DNA of 25,490 nucleotides. Origin: Planctomycetota bacterium (GTDB taxonomy: Bacteria > Planctomycetota > UBA1135 > GCA-002686595). The stretch spans positions 1-25,490 of the forward strand of contig JACKHS010000037.1 in assembly GCA_020638875.1 (NCBI GenBank), written 5' to 3'. Both the position numbers and the translations under genes were made by a program. Shown here piece after piece: positions 1 to 8,379 of the stretch. Under the pieces are notes generated by a model. That model saw only the letters and a program-made list of their open reading frames with translations. It was not told the DNA's origin and ran no database searches. Numbering within the stretch: position 1 is the stretch's first letter; each line of letters opens with the position of its first letter.

Positions 1-1
1 C

Positions 2-418
2 CCGCGCCCGCTGCGCCGCGCGCTCTTCACCGCGCTGCTCGGCGGCGCCGTCGTCGCGGCGCCGGGCGTCGCGGCGGTCGAGCACCCCTTCCTCGCCGGC
101 TCGGCGCTCGAGTCGCTCGCGCGCAGCGCGCGGGACCTGCCGCTCGCCTCCGCGATCGCGCCCGACCTCGCCGATCTGCTCGGCACGCTCGACGCCACGC
201 TCGACGAGCTGGTGAGCGAGGTCGACGCGCTCGAGCACGACCTGCAGGGCCGCGCGCTCTCGCCCGAGGCCGCCTCGGTCGCCGCCGAGCTGGCGCGCCG
301 CACCGCCGCGTTGCGCGAGCGACGCGCGAGTCTCCACCGCCGCGTGTCGGGGCTCGACCCCGCCGTCGGCGGCTCCACGTCCGTCACCACCACGTCCCAG
401 CAGGAGGGAAACCGATGA
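2..418 (+). CDS. C-terminal part of a membrane-anchored protein, 5' end outside window
   Basis: This frame is open from the first base of the window to a TGA at 416-418, so the true start lies upstream. The visible 138 residues begin with basic residues, then a hydrophobic Ala/Val/Gly-rich stretch (about residues 8-27) that could be one membrane helix. A helical, charged tail rich in Glu, Arg and Ala follows, with coiled-coil character at about residues 68-112, and the end is Ser/Thr-rich. The stop overlaps the ATG of the next gene (ATGA), so the two are probably co-translated. I do not recognise a family. A membrane-anchored regulator such as an anti-sigma factor would fit this layout, but nothing seen proves it. 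Confidence 0.55.
   Translation, partial: PRPLRRALFTALLGGAVVAAPGVAAVEHPFLAGSALESLARSARDLPLASAIAPDLADLLGTLDATLDELVSEVDALEHDLQGRALSPEAASVAAELARRTAALRERRASLHRRVSGLDPAVGGSTSVTTTSQQEGNR
402..407 (+). promoter_or_regulatory. Strong Shine-Dalgarno for the coiled-coil gene
   Basis: AGGAGG lies 7 bases before the ATG at 415. It fixes that start, even though the ATG overlaps the stop codon of the preceding gene. Confidence 0.85.
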
Positions 419-1371
419 TCCGTACCACGCTCTGCGCCGCGCTCGCGCTCGGCGCCGTCACCGCACTCGGCACCGCGCGCACGGGCAGCGCGCAAGACGC
501 CGCGTCCGCGCCGCTCGGCGCGAACCTCGCGCCGCGCGCGAACGACGCCGTGCAGCGCCTCGAGGAGCGCATCGTCGAGCTCGAGGTCGAGAACGCCGAG
601 CTGCGCGCCGAGCTCGAGAGCTGCCGCCACGACGGCGAGGACGCCGAGCGCGAGCTCGCGCGGCAGGAGCACGAGCAGGACCGTGCGCTCGCCGACGCGG
701 AGCGCGAGTTCGCGCTCGCCCTCGCGGAGAGCGCGCGCGAGCAGGAGCGCGCCGAGCTCGAGTGGACGCGCGAGCTGGAGGCCGCGCAGCGCGAGGCCGA
801 GGCCGAGCTCGCCGAGCTCGGGCGCGAGTTCGAGCACCAGCAGCGCCTGGACGAAGGCGAGTACGAGGCCGCCTTGCGCGACGCGGAGCGCCAGCTCGCG
901 GAGCTCGAGCGCCAGATGGAGCGCGCCGAAGCCGAGTGGGAAGCCGCCGAAGCGCGCTGGACCGACTCCGAGGAGCAGTGGCAGGCCTCGGCGCGCGCGT
1001 GGGAGCGCTCCCGCGAGGCGTGGGGCGACGCGTTCGGCGACACGGCGTGGTTCGACGGCGACGACGTGTTCGGGTCGGACGACGACGCGTGCGGCGCGAC
1101 GGACTGCGACGACGACGAGGTCGCGTGCGAGCGCGACGACCGGGTGCGCGCGTTCGTCTTCGGCGGCGCGGGGTCGCCCTTCGTCGTGCGCGCGCCGCGC
1201 GCCGTGCGCGTGCGGTCCGGCGTCGCGGGCCCCGGTGCGACCGACCTCGTCGCGCGCGTCGAGCGCCTCGAGGCCGCGCTCGGACGCGACGGCGGTCACG
1301 GCTGCTGTTGCTGCTGCGCCGCCAGCGCACGGCGCCCCCGCGACCGTCGGGCGGCGCGCGCGGCGGCCTGA
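415..1371 (+). CDS. Secreted coiled-coil protein with an acidic, Cys-containing tail
   Basis: The 318-residue product starts at an ATG with a perfect Shine-Dalgarno and a 4-base overlap with the previous gene. Residues 1-26 form a signal peptide ending at about GSAQ, so the protein is probably periplasmic or exposed. Residues about 42-205 are a long helical region rich in Glu, Arg, Ala and Leu with heptad-like spacing, a clear coiled coil. It is followed by a strongly acidic Asp-rich segment with four Cys (about residues 218-242), then a basic stretch, a short second leucine-heptad segment (about 284-294), a run of five Cys and an Arg/Ala tail. The tail after the Cys run looks like frame drift and may be wrong. 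The gene heads a same-strand cluster leading to ExbB and ExbD, suggesting an envelope role. A YbgF/CpoB-like trimeric partner is possible, but I see no family signature. Confidence 0.75.
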   Translation: MIRTTLCAALALGAVTALGTARTGSAQDAASAPLGANLAPRANDAVQRLEERIVELEVENAELRAELESCRHDGEDAERELARQEHEQDRALADAEREFALALAESAREQERAELEWTRELEAAQREAEAELAELGREFEHQQRLDEGEYEAALRDAERQLAELERQMERAEAEWEAAEARWTDSEEQWQASARAWERSREAWGDAFGDTAWFDGDDVFGSDDDACGATDCDDDEVACERDDRVRAFVFGGAGSPFVVRAPRAVRVRSGVAGPGATDLVARVERLEAALGRDGGHGCCCCCAASARRPRDRRAARAAA

Positions 1372-1793
1372 ACCTCGCGCTGCCCGCGGCGCTGTTCCCG
1401 AGCGCCGCCCTGGCGCTCGCCGCCGCGGGCGCGTGCCCGCCCGTGAAGGCCTGCGCGCTGGCCGAGCTGTGCGCGCCTGCGGGCGCCGGCGCCGCCCAGC
1501 GGGCCGACCGACACGATCCGCAGGCGCCGGCGAGCTGCGCCCCGGCGCTCGCGCTGGGCTACGCGCGCGGCGAGCGCGCCTCGCGCTCGACGACGAGGTC
1601 CTCACGCCCGAGGAGGCTCGAGGCCGTGATCGCCGACATGGTGCGCGAGGTCGACGAGCTGCGCGCGCTCAGGCGCGAGCTGCGCGTCGAGCTGCGCGCG
1701 ACCTCCACGCGCGCGGAGTTCGCCGCGTCGAGCGGCACGAGCGCCGACCGTCGGCGTCGTGAGCTGAGCGGGTCGCCGCGCGCGAGGCCGTGA
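1368..1793 (+). CDS. Possible small secreted helical protein, frame-broken
   Basis: No intact ORF with a normal start is visible, yet the stretch reads like protein. In the frame ending with the TGA at 1791-1793 there is first a hydrophobic, signal-peptide-like segment (about 1374-1440). After 1600 comes a convincing charged helix, whose core reads LEAVIADMVREVDEL. The words between them (LDDEVLTPEE, about 1585-1614) are in another frame, so one base is probably lost or gained near 1575 and again near 1615. The only start fitting the local overlap pattern is a CTG at 1368 overlapping the previous TGA, or a miscalled ATG/GTG. The product would be about 140 residues. It could instead be decayed coding sequence or the displaced end of the coiled-coil gene. 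Confidence 0.35.
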   Translation: MNLALPAALFPSAALALAAAGACPPVKACALAELCAPAGAGAAQRADRHDPQAPASCAPALALGYARGERASRSTTRSSRPRRLEAVIADMVREVDELRALRRELRVELRATSTRAEFAASSGTSADRRRRELSGSPRARP

Positions 1794-1880
1794 CGTCACG
1801 CGCCTCGCCCGCGGCGGCCGACGACTCCGCGCAGGTCTCCCCTCGTCCGCCTGCGGCGCTGTGCCGCGGGCTCCGCTCCG

Positions 1881-1904
1881 GCGCCGGTCCGCGTGGACCG
1901 GCGC
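1881..1904 (+). terminator. Hairpin in the leader of the TPR gene
   Basis: The arms GCGCCGGTCC and GGACCGGCGC pair perfectly (10 base pairs) around a GCGT loop. No U-run follows, so it may attenuate, stabilise or process the operon transcript rather than end it. Its inner 18 bases differ by only one base from the core of the terminator at 15600-15631. Confidence 0.45.
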
Positions 1905-1957
1905 TCGCGCGCGCGCGCTTCGGCAGGGCGCGCGCCGCCTCCCGCCCCCACGACGCC

Positions 1958-1962
1958 AGAGG
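1958..1962 (+). promoter_or_regulatory. Shine-Dalgarno for the TPR gene
   Basis: AGAGG lies 7 bases before the ATG at 1970. Together with the signal peptide that begins there, it favours this start over the in-frame GTG at 1790, which overlaps a stop codon. Confidence 0.65.
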
Positions 1963-1969
1963 TGTGTCC

Positions 1970-4900
1970 ATGCTCTCCCTCTTCCTCGCCCTGGTGCTCT
2001 GCGTCGCGCCGCAGGACGGCGCCGAGGAGCAGTACCGCTTCCTCGCCGGGCTCTACGAGCGCGGCCTCTACGACCGCGCGGCGCGCGAGGCCCGCGACTT
2101 CCTCGCGCAGCACCCGCGCGACGCGCGCGCGGACCTGGTGCGCTATCGACTGGCCGGCGCGCTGTTCGAGCTCGAGCGCGTCGCCGAGGCGCTGCCCGAG
2201 TACGAGGCGCTGACGCGCGTCGCGGACTTCGAGTACGCCGACGAGGCCTGGCTGCGCGTCGGCGAGGCGCGCCTGCGCCTGGGCGCGCCGCGCGAGGCGC
2301 GCGAGGCCTTCGCGCGCGCGCTCGGCGGGCGGCAGCCCTACCTGTACCCCGCGGCGCGCTTCCTGCTCGGCGAGGCCGAGCTCGCGCTCGAGCGCTGGGC
2401 CGCGGCGCGCCAGGCCTACACGGCCACGCTCGCCGACGAGAGCGCGCGCGCGAGTACCACCGCGCGCACGCGGCGCGGCCTGGCGTGGTGCGCGCTGCGC
2501 GAGGACGACGCCGAGGCCGCTGCGCGCCACGCGACGCGCGCGCTCTCGCGGAGGCGCCCGAGCACGAGCTCGCCGACGAGGTGCGCTACGTGCTGGGCGA
2601 GGCCGAGCACCGCCGCGGCCGGCTCGACGCCGCCGAGGCGCTGCCTGGCGCGCGCGGTCGCCGCGGGCCCGCAGCGCGCGGCGCCGGCGCTGCGCGGCGC
2701 GCCTACCTGGCCGCCGAGCGCGGCGACGCGCGCGGCGCCGCGGCGCTGTTCGGCGAGCTGCTCGCGCTCGAGCCCGCTGGCCCGGCGGCGCGCGAAGCCG
2801 CGCTGCAACGCGGCGCGCAGCTCGTGCGCGGGCGACTGCGGGCGCGCTCGCCGCGCTCGACCACGCCGCGCTCGCGCGCGCGACCCGAGGCCGCGTTGTG
2901 GCGCGCGCGCGCGCGCGGCGGACGGCGACGCGCGCGCGCGCTGGCGCAGCTCGACGCCGCGGCCGCCGCGGCGCAGGGCGAGCTCGCCGCGCAGATCGCC
3001 AGCGCGCAGGGCGACTCTCTGCTGGAGCTCGGCGAGCTCGACGCCGCCACGCGCGCGTACGGCCGCGCGGACAGCGACTACGCGCTGCACGCGAGCGCGA
3101 CTGGCCTGCTCGCGGCCGGCGACGCGCGCCGCGCGCCGAGGCCGCGGCGCGCGCGCACCTGGAGCGCTTCCCCGCCAGCCCCTACCGCGCGACCGTCGCG
3201 CTCGTGTGCTGGCCGAGGCGCTCTTCGCGCGCGAGGCGTGGGACGCGCGCGCGCGGCCTTCGACGACGTCGCGCGCCTGCCGGGGCTCGACGCCGCGACT
3301 GCCGCGCGCGCGCGCGCGCGGCGCGCCTGGTGCGACTACCGCGCCGGTCGACTGGACGAGGCCGCGCGCGGCTTCGCCGACGTGCGCGCGCGCTTCCCCT
3401 GACGACCCGCACGGCGACGAGGCGCGCGAGCTCGAGGGCGCGCGCGCGCCTCGAGCTCGGCGACGAGGCTGGCGCGCTGCGCGGCGTGGCGCCGCTTCCT
3501 CGACGAGTTCCCGCGTCGCCGCGCCGTTGGGAGGTCGAGCTCGGCAGCGCGCGCGCCTCGCGCCCGACGACGCGCGCTCGCGCGCGCTCGCGCGCGGCGA
3601 GGCTCTGGCGGACGTGCGCGCGCGCGCGCTGTTCGCGTGGAGCGAGCGGCGCGACGCGGCCGGCGATGCCGCGGGCGCGATCGAGGTGCTCGGCGCGCTG
3701 CTGCGCGACCACGCCGCGCACGCGCTCGCGCGCGCGCGCGCGCTACGCGCTGGCCTGGGACCTGCACGCGCTCGGGCGCTCGGCGGAGGCGCTCGCGCAG
3801 CTCGAGCCCGTGTGCGCGCCGGACGCGCCGCCCGAGCTCGCGCGGCCGGCGTGCGAGCTCGCCGTGTGTAGCCGCCGCGGCGCGGGCGACGACGCGCGGC
3901 CGTCGAGCGCGCGTGGCGCCGCTTCGCGCGCCTCGAGGAGGGCGCCGACGCGCGCCTGGCCGCGCTGCGCACCGCGACGCGCGCGCTCGCGCAGGCGGGG
4001 CGCGGCGCGCTCGCCGAGCGCCTGCTGGCCGAGGAGCGCGCGCGCGCGGGCTCGCGCGCCGTGGCGCCCGCGCTCGAGGTCGAGCGCGCGCGTGGTGGCG
4101 CTCGACGCCGGCCGCGCCGCCGCCGACGCGGCGACGCGCGCGGAGGCCGCGCTCGCGCTCGCGCCGACGACGACGCCGCCGCGCTCGAGGCCTGCTTCTT
4201 CGCCGCGGACGCCCTGCTCGCCGCCGAGGACGACGCGCGCGCCGAGGCGTGCTTCACGCGCGTCGCCGGCACGGACGGCGCGCTGGCCGACGACGCGCTC
4301 TACCGACTGGGCTTCGCGCACCTCGCGCGCGCCGACGCGGAGCCCGCACGGCTCGCGCAGGCCGCGCAGGCCTTCGCCGAGCTCGCGCGGCGCTTCCCGC
4401 GCTCCGAGCTCGTCGGCGAGGCGCTGTGGCTCGCGCGGGCGAGTGCGCGTGGCGCGCCGGCGACCCCGCCGCCGCGCTCCCCGGCTCGAGAGCGCGTGCG
4501 CCGCGAGCACCGCGGCCACGACGCGCGGCCCAAGGCGCTCTTCCGACTCGGCCAGTGCGCGCTCGCCACCGGTGACGCCGCGCGCGCGGTCGACGCGCTG
4601 CAGGAGCTGCTCGGCAGCGCGCCCGACTTCGAGGCCGCCGTCGAGGCGCGCCTGGTGCTCGGCCGCGCGCTCGCGGCGCAGGGCCAGGCGCGCGGCGCGC
4701 GCGCGGCCTTCGACGCGGTGCTCGCCGCGGACCAGGGCGTCTTCGCCGCGCGCGCGCGCCTCGAGCTGGGACGGCTCGAGCTCGCCGCCGGGCGCCACGA
4801 GGACGCGCTCTCGCACTTCCTCAAGGTCGCGCTGCTGTACGCGTACGACGACGAGGTCGCCGAGGCGACGCTGCTCGCCGGCCGCTGCCTCGAAGCGCAG

Positions 4901-5011
4901 GGCGAGCGCGCGCTCGCCCGTGACCAGTACGAGCGCGTCGTGCGCGAGCACGCCGACACCCGCCACGCCGCCGCCGCGCGCGAGCGCCTCGCCGCGCTGC
5001 GCACCGAGTGA
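1970..5011 (+). CDS. Very large periplasmic TPR protein, with many frame breaks
   Basis: Read across frames, this encodes about 1,010 residues. The start is the ATG at 1970, with an AGAGG ribosome site and a short hydrophobic signal peptide ending near VAPQDG. The rest is repeated pairs of helices of the tetratricopeptide/Sel1 kind, with recurrent words such as YRLAGALFEL, VRYVLGEAEHRRGRL, ALFRLGQCALATGDAA and LELGRLELAAGRHEDAL. Frames run 2 (1970 to about 2540), then alternate in short blocks through about 4060. The last third (about 4180-5011) is almost all in one frame, apart from an excursion near 4440-4510. At least a dozen switches occur, always in GC-repeat tracts and with sensible protein on both sides, so base-call errors are likelier than decay. 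Its stop overlaps the ExbB start, which suggests a periplasmic scaffold of the ExbB-ExbD machine, comparable in position to CpoB/YbgF of Tol-Pal systems. Confidence 0.75.
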
Positions 5012-5702
5012 TCCACCTCCGCACCGACACCGCCATGCTCGACGCCGACACCTTCGACGACCTCACCCGCATCGACATCGACTCGCTCTTCGACCGCCTG
5101 ATGGAGGGCGGTCCGCTGATGGTGCCCATCGCGCTCTGCTCGGTGGTCGCGCTCGCCTACACGGTCGAGCGGCTGGTGCGCCTGGGCGGGCGCGCGCTCG
5201 GCGACCGACGCCTGGCGCGCGAGCTGACCGAGCGCATGCGCGCCGGCGGCGCCGACGCTGCGCGCTCGCGCGCTGCCGCGAGGTGGACAAGCCGCTGACG
5301 CGCATCCTCGGCGCTGGCCTCGCGCGCGCGGGCGGCGGCGCGGTCGCGGCCGAACGCGCCGCGGAGGACGCCGGCCGGCGCGAGGTGCGGCGCCTGACCG
5401 GCGGCCTGCGCCCGCTCGTCGTCGTCGCGATGATCGCGCCGCTGCTGGGCCTGCTCGGCACGGTCTGGGGCATGATCCTCGCGTTCACGCGCATCGCGCA
5501 GGAGGACGGGCTCGGTCGCCCCGAGCTGCTCGCGGGCGGCATCTCGCAAGCGCTGATCACGACCGCCGCGGGCCTCGCCGTCGCGATCCCGACGCAGGCG
5601 CTCTACTACTACTTCCGCGCGCGCATCGACCGCTTCGCGCGGCTCGTCGAGGACACGCAGCTCGACCTCGGCGCGACGCTCGAGCAGGAGGCGCGCGCGT
5701 GA
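5008..5702 (+). CDS. exbB: MotA/TolQ/ExbB-family proton-channel subunit, one frame break
   Basis: This is the inner-membrane proton-channel subunit that works with ExbD/TolR. The GTG at 5008 overlaps the upstream TGA (GTGA), the arrangement also used by the next gene; an in-frame ATG at 5035 is the alternative. Residues about 36-54 form the first membrane helix (GPLMVPIALCSVVALAYTVE). The frame then breaks near 5255-5275 (one base missing, or two gained). The continuation, to the TGA at 5700-5702, carries the other two family helices, LVVVAMIAPLLGLLGTVWGM and GGISQALITTAAGLAVAIPT, with the Gly/Pro/Thr pattern typical of ExbB and TolQ. The repaired length of about 231 residues is normal for the family. 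The family call is firm; whether the partner is TonB-like or TolA-like is discussed under the downstream gene. Confidence 0.9.
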
Positions 5703-6127
5703 ACCTGCGCGACGACGAGGGCCTCGACGAGCCCGCGCTGAACCTCACGCCGCTGATCGACGTGGTGTTCCAGCTCCTGGTGTTCTTCATGGTCGCGACG
5801 ACCTTCCAGGACCCCGAGCGCGCGCTCGACGTCGAGCTGCCGCCGGCCGAGAGCGGCGCGCGCGCGGAGCGCGAGCCCGAGGAGCTCGTCATCCAGGTCC
5901 TGCGCGACGGGACGCTGCGACTGGGCGGCGAAGCGCTCGACCGCGCCGCGCTCGCCGAGCGCCTGCGAAGCGCGGCGGAGCACGACCCGGCCACGCCGGT
6001 GACGATCCGCGGCGACCGCCTCGTGCACCACGAGGACGTCGTCGCCGTGATGGACGCGTGCGGGCTCGCCGGCCTGCACGCGCTCTCGCTCGGCACCCTC
6101 GACGCCGCCCCGTCGACGCGCCGATGA
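5699..6127 (+). CDS. exbD: ExbD/TolR-family biopolymer transport protein
   Basis: The 142-residue product starts at a GTG overlapping the ExbB stop (GTGA), and its stop overlaps the next ATG (ATGA). A short cytoplasmic N terminus leads to the hallmark LNLTPLIDVVFQLLVFFMV (residues 14-32), the single membrane helix with the essential proton-carrying aspartate (Asp21; Asp25 in E. coli ExbD). Residues about 42-142 are the periplasmic domain, with the usual strand pattern ending in a conserved-looking VTIRGDRLVHHEDVVAVMDA. The length and all key features are normal. ExbD dimers sit inside the ExbB pentamer and use the proton gradient to act on a TonB- or TolA-type helix. Here the best candidate for that helix is in the very next gene. 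Confidence 0.96.
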   Translation: MNLRDDEGLDEPALNLTPLIDVVFQLLVFFMVATTFQDPERALDVELPPAESGARAEREPEELVIQVLRDGTLRLGGEALDRAALAERLRSAAEHDPATPVTIRGDRLVHHEDVVAVMDACGLAGLHALSLGTLDAAPSTRR

Positions 6128-7533
6128 GCGCGCGCTTCGCAGGCCTCGGCAAGAACGCCGTGATCGCCCTGTCGCTCCTCGCGGCGGGCGCCTTCGCGGC
6201 GTGGCGGCTCGGCGGCCCGCTCGGCGGCGACACGTACGTCGACGGGCGACGCGCGTACACGCTCGACGGCGCGCGACTGCGCCGCGCGGTCTGGGACGCG
6301 CCCGCGCCGCTCGCGGGCGCGGTGAACACGCCCGAGATCGAGGGCCACCCGACGCGCTCCGCCGACGGGCGCTGGCTCGCCTTCGCGGTCGGTGAGCGCG
6401 GCGCGAACGCCGAGCTGTGGCTCGCCGAGCTCGACGGCGACATCGCGCGCGCGCCGCGGCCGCTGGCGGGGCTCAACACGCGCTTCGACGAGCTCGCGCC
6501 GCGCTTCGCCGACGGCGCGCTGTGGTTCGCGAGCGACCGGCCGGGCGGCGCGGGCGGCTTCGACCTGTGGTGCGCGGACTTCGTCGACGGCGTCGCCGGC
6601 GCGCCGCGGCTCGTCGCGGGCGACGTGAACGGTCCGCGCGACGAGCTCGACCCGGCGCCGCTCGCCGACGGCGCGCTCGTCTTCGCCTCGAACCGCGCGG
6701 CGCGCGGCCGCGCGTGCGACCTGTTCCGCGCCGAGCCGACGCCCGAGGGCTGGCGCGTCGAGCCGCTGCGCGCGCTGTCCTCGCGCGGCGACGACCGCGA
6801 GCCGAGCTTCGCCGCGGACGGCGGGCGCGTGGTCTTCGCGTCCGACCGCGGCGGCGCGTTCGCGCTGTACGAGAGCGTGCGCGACGGCGGCGCGTGGCAG
6901 GCGCCGACGCGCGTGCCGGGGCTCGACGCCGGCGGCGCGGCGCGCGCACCCGAGCTCTCGCCCGACGGCTTCCGCCTCGCCTTCGAGCGCGGCGGCGACG
7001 TGTTCGTGGCGGCCTCGCGCGAGCTGTTCCTGCGCCGCGACGGCCGGCCGGGCTGGGTCGACCTGCTCGTGCTCGCGGCGCTGCTCACGCTCGCGCTGCT
7101 CGCGCTGCTCGCCAAGCGCTGGCGTACGGTCGAGGTGCTCTACAAGTGCTTCCTCGTCTCGGTGGTCGCGCACCTGCTGCTGCTGTGGTGGTTCCGCGGG
7201 CTGCACCCCGAGGGCGAGGTCGTCGCGTTCGAGCAGGGTTCACCGACGTACGAGGTGCGCCTCGCCAGCGCGAGCCTCGTCCGCGCGGCGCAGCGCGAGC
7301 GCGCGGGCGCGCTCGACCTCGCGCGCCGAGCGCGCGCGACGGCGAGGCCGTGCCACCCGGCGCGCGCGCGTCGCTCTCGCCTGAGGCGCTCGACGCCGCG
7401 CCGCACCCGCGCGCGCGCGCGGCGGTCGCGCACGACGCCGCGCCGCAGGCTGCACTGGCGCGCGCGCGGCCGCGTCGGACGCGACCCCCGCAGCGACGGC
7501 CGCGCGGCCGGCGAGCCTGGCGAGGCGCGTTGA
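6124..7533 (+). CDS. TolB-like PD40 propeller joined to a TonB/TolA-type membrane helix
   Basis: The ATG overlaps the ExbD stop (ATGA). Residues 11-27 form an N-terminal membrane anchor. Residues about 60-305 contain five PD40/WD40-like beta-propeller repeats resembling TolB, each with a variant of ADGxxxxFASDR (for example near 6361, 6510, 6660, 6815 and 6960). A second helix follows at residues 311-333. After a short basic loop, a third helix (about 338-357) contains SVVAH: Ser346 and His350 give the SxxxH spacing found in the TonB and TolA helices that contact ExbB/ExbD or TolQ/TolR. The predicted topology puts the propeller and everything after the third helix in the periplasm. The frame stays coherent only to about 7320, and the written stop at 7531-7533 is probably an artefact. 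The likely continuation is the linker and toroid to 9447. Confidence 0.85.
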   Translation: MSARFAGLGKNAVIALSLLAAGAFAAWRLGGPLGGDTYVDGRRAYTLDGARLRRAVWDAPAPLAGAVNTPEIEGHPTRSADGRWLAFAVGERGANAELWLAELDGDIARAPRPLAGLNTRFDELAPRFADGALWFASDRPGGAGGFDLWCADFVDGVAGAPRLVAGDVNGPRDELDPAPLADGALVFASNRAARGRACDLFRAEPTPEGWRVEPLRALSSRGDDREPSFAADGGRVVFASDRGGAFALYESVRDGGAWQAPTRVPGLDAGGAARAPELSPDGFRLAFERGGDVFVAASRELFLRRDGRPGWVDLLVLAALLTLALLALLAKRWRTVEVLYKCFLVSVVAHLLLLWWFRGLHPEGEVVAFEQGSPTYEVRLASASLVRAAQRERAGALDLARRARATARPCHPARARRSRLRRSTPRRTRARARRSRTTPRRRLHWRARGRVGRDPRSDGRAAGEPGEAR

Positions 7534-8379
7534 GGCGCCCGCGCCGCTGTACGACGCGGCGGCGCCTCGAGCTCGCGCTCGCGCGCCGCGCGCCGACGCG
7601 GTCGCGCGCGCGCCATCGAGCCCACGGGCGCGCGCGCACCGCGCGCGCGCGGACGCGTCGGACGTGACGGCGCGCGGCGACGAGCGCGCACCGCTCGCGC
7701 CCGCCGCGCAGCTCGCCGCGTCCGCCGCGCGCCGCGCCGCCGCCCGCAGCGCGAGGCCGCTCCCAGCGCGACGCGCGCGAGCGCCGCCGCCCGCGCTCGC
7801 CGCGCCGCACGACGCCTGCGCGCGCCGCGCGCGCAGCGAAGCGCCCGCGACGTCGCCGGTCCTCGTCGCGCGCGCGACCGCGCGCGCCCGAGCGCGGCGT
7901 CGACGCGGCGCCGCCTGAGCGAGCGCGCGACGCGCGCGCCTGCGAACGTCGACCGCCTCGCGCCGCAGGCCTGGACGCCAGTGGCGGCGCCCGTGCGCGA
8001 CGACGCGCCGACGCGACGGGCACGCTCGCGCCGCAGCCGCTCGCGGCGCGCGCCCTCCGCCGAGGGCGGCGCTGCGCGCGCCTGAGCTCGCGCGACTTCC
8101 GCCGCGCGCCGCCGCGGCCGGCACCGAGCGACCTCGCGCGACGCCGACGCCGCGACGTGCCGCGGCGAGCGCGCGCGCCGACGAGACTGCTCGCGCGCCG
8201 CTGGCGCGACGCGCCTGAGCCCCTGACGCGCGACGCCTGCGCCGACGCGCGCTGGCGGTCGCCGCCGAGGCGCCGCGCGAGACGCCTGCCGCGGCGCCGC
8301 GCCGCGAGGCGTCGCCGCACGCCGCGCGCTTCGGCCCTGCGAAGCGCGCGCGCGCTCGAGGAGCGGCGGCGGCAGCGCG
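7320..8379 (+). other. Ala/Pro/Arg-rich linker coding region, frame-broken
   Basis: No single frame is convincing here, but protein-like pieces follow one another in shifting frames: VPPGARASLSPEALDAAPH (frame of base 7347), then DATPAATAARPASLARRVEA and PAPLYDAA (frame of base 7472), then a Gly/Asp/Ala/Pro-rich piece near 7670-7760. A Gly/Ser segment, RSSGGGSAETEAA, occurs just before the toroid domain. The composition resembles the extended periplasmic linkers of TonB and TolA. The frame steps from 1 to 0 to 2 fit successive single-base losses in GC tracts. It probably joins the propeller/helix half upstream to the toroid half downstream. A separate, unrecognised small gene cannot be excluded. 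Confidence 0.45.

Larger units (their letters stand above)
1794..1969 (+). other. Intergenic leader before the TPR gene
   Basis: This stretch lies between the possible small ORF and the TPR gene. It contains the palindrome TGACGTCA at 1791-1798 and a strong hairpin at 1881-1904. The open frame through it has no sensible protein character before the ATG at 1970, where a signal peptide begins. I see no further gene here. Confidence 0.5.

Noticed and set aside
1790..1969. GTG start at 1790 for the TPR gene, overlapping a TGA
   Set aside because: The added 60 residues are low-complexity and would hide the signal peptide; the ATG at 1970 has a ribosome site. The hairpin at 1881-1904 also points to untranslated sequence.
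2416..4272. Long minus-strand frames across the TPR gene
   Set aside because: They are Arg/Ala-rich shadows without motifs. The plus strand gives coherent TPR helices once frame breaks are allowed.
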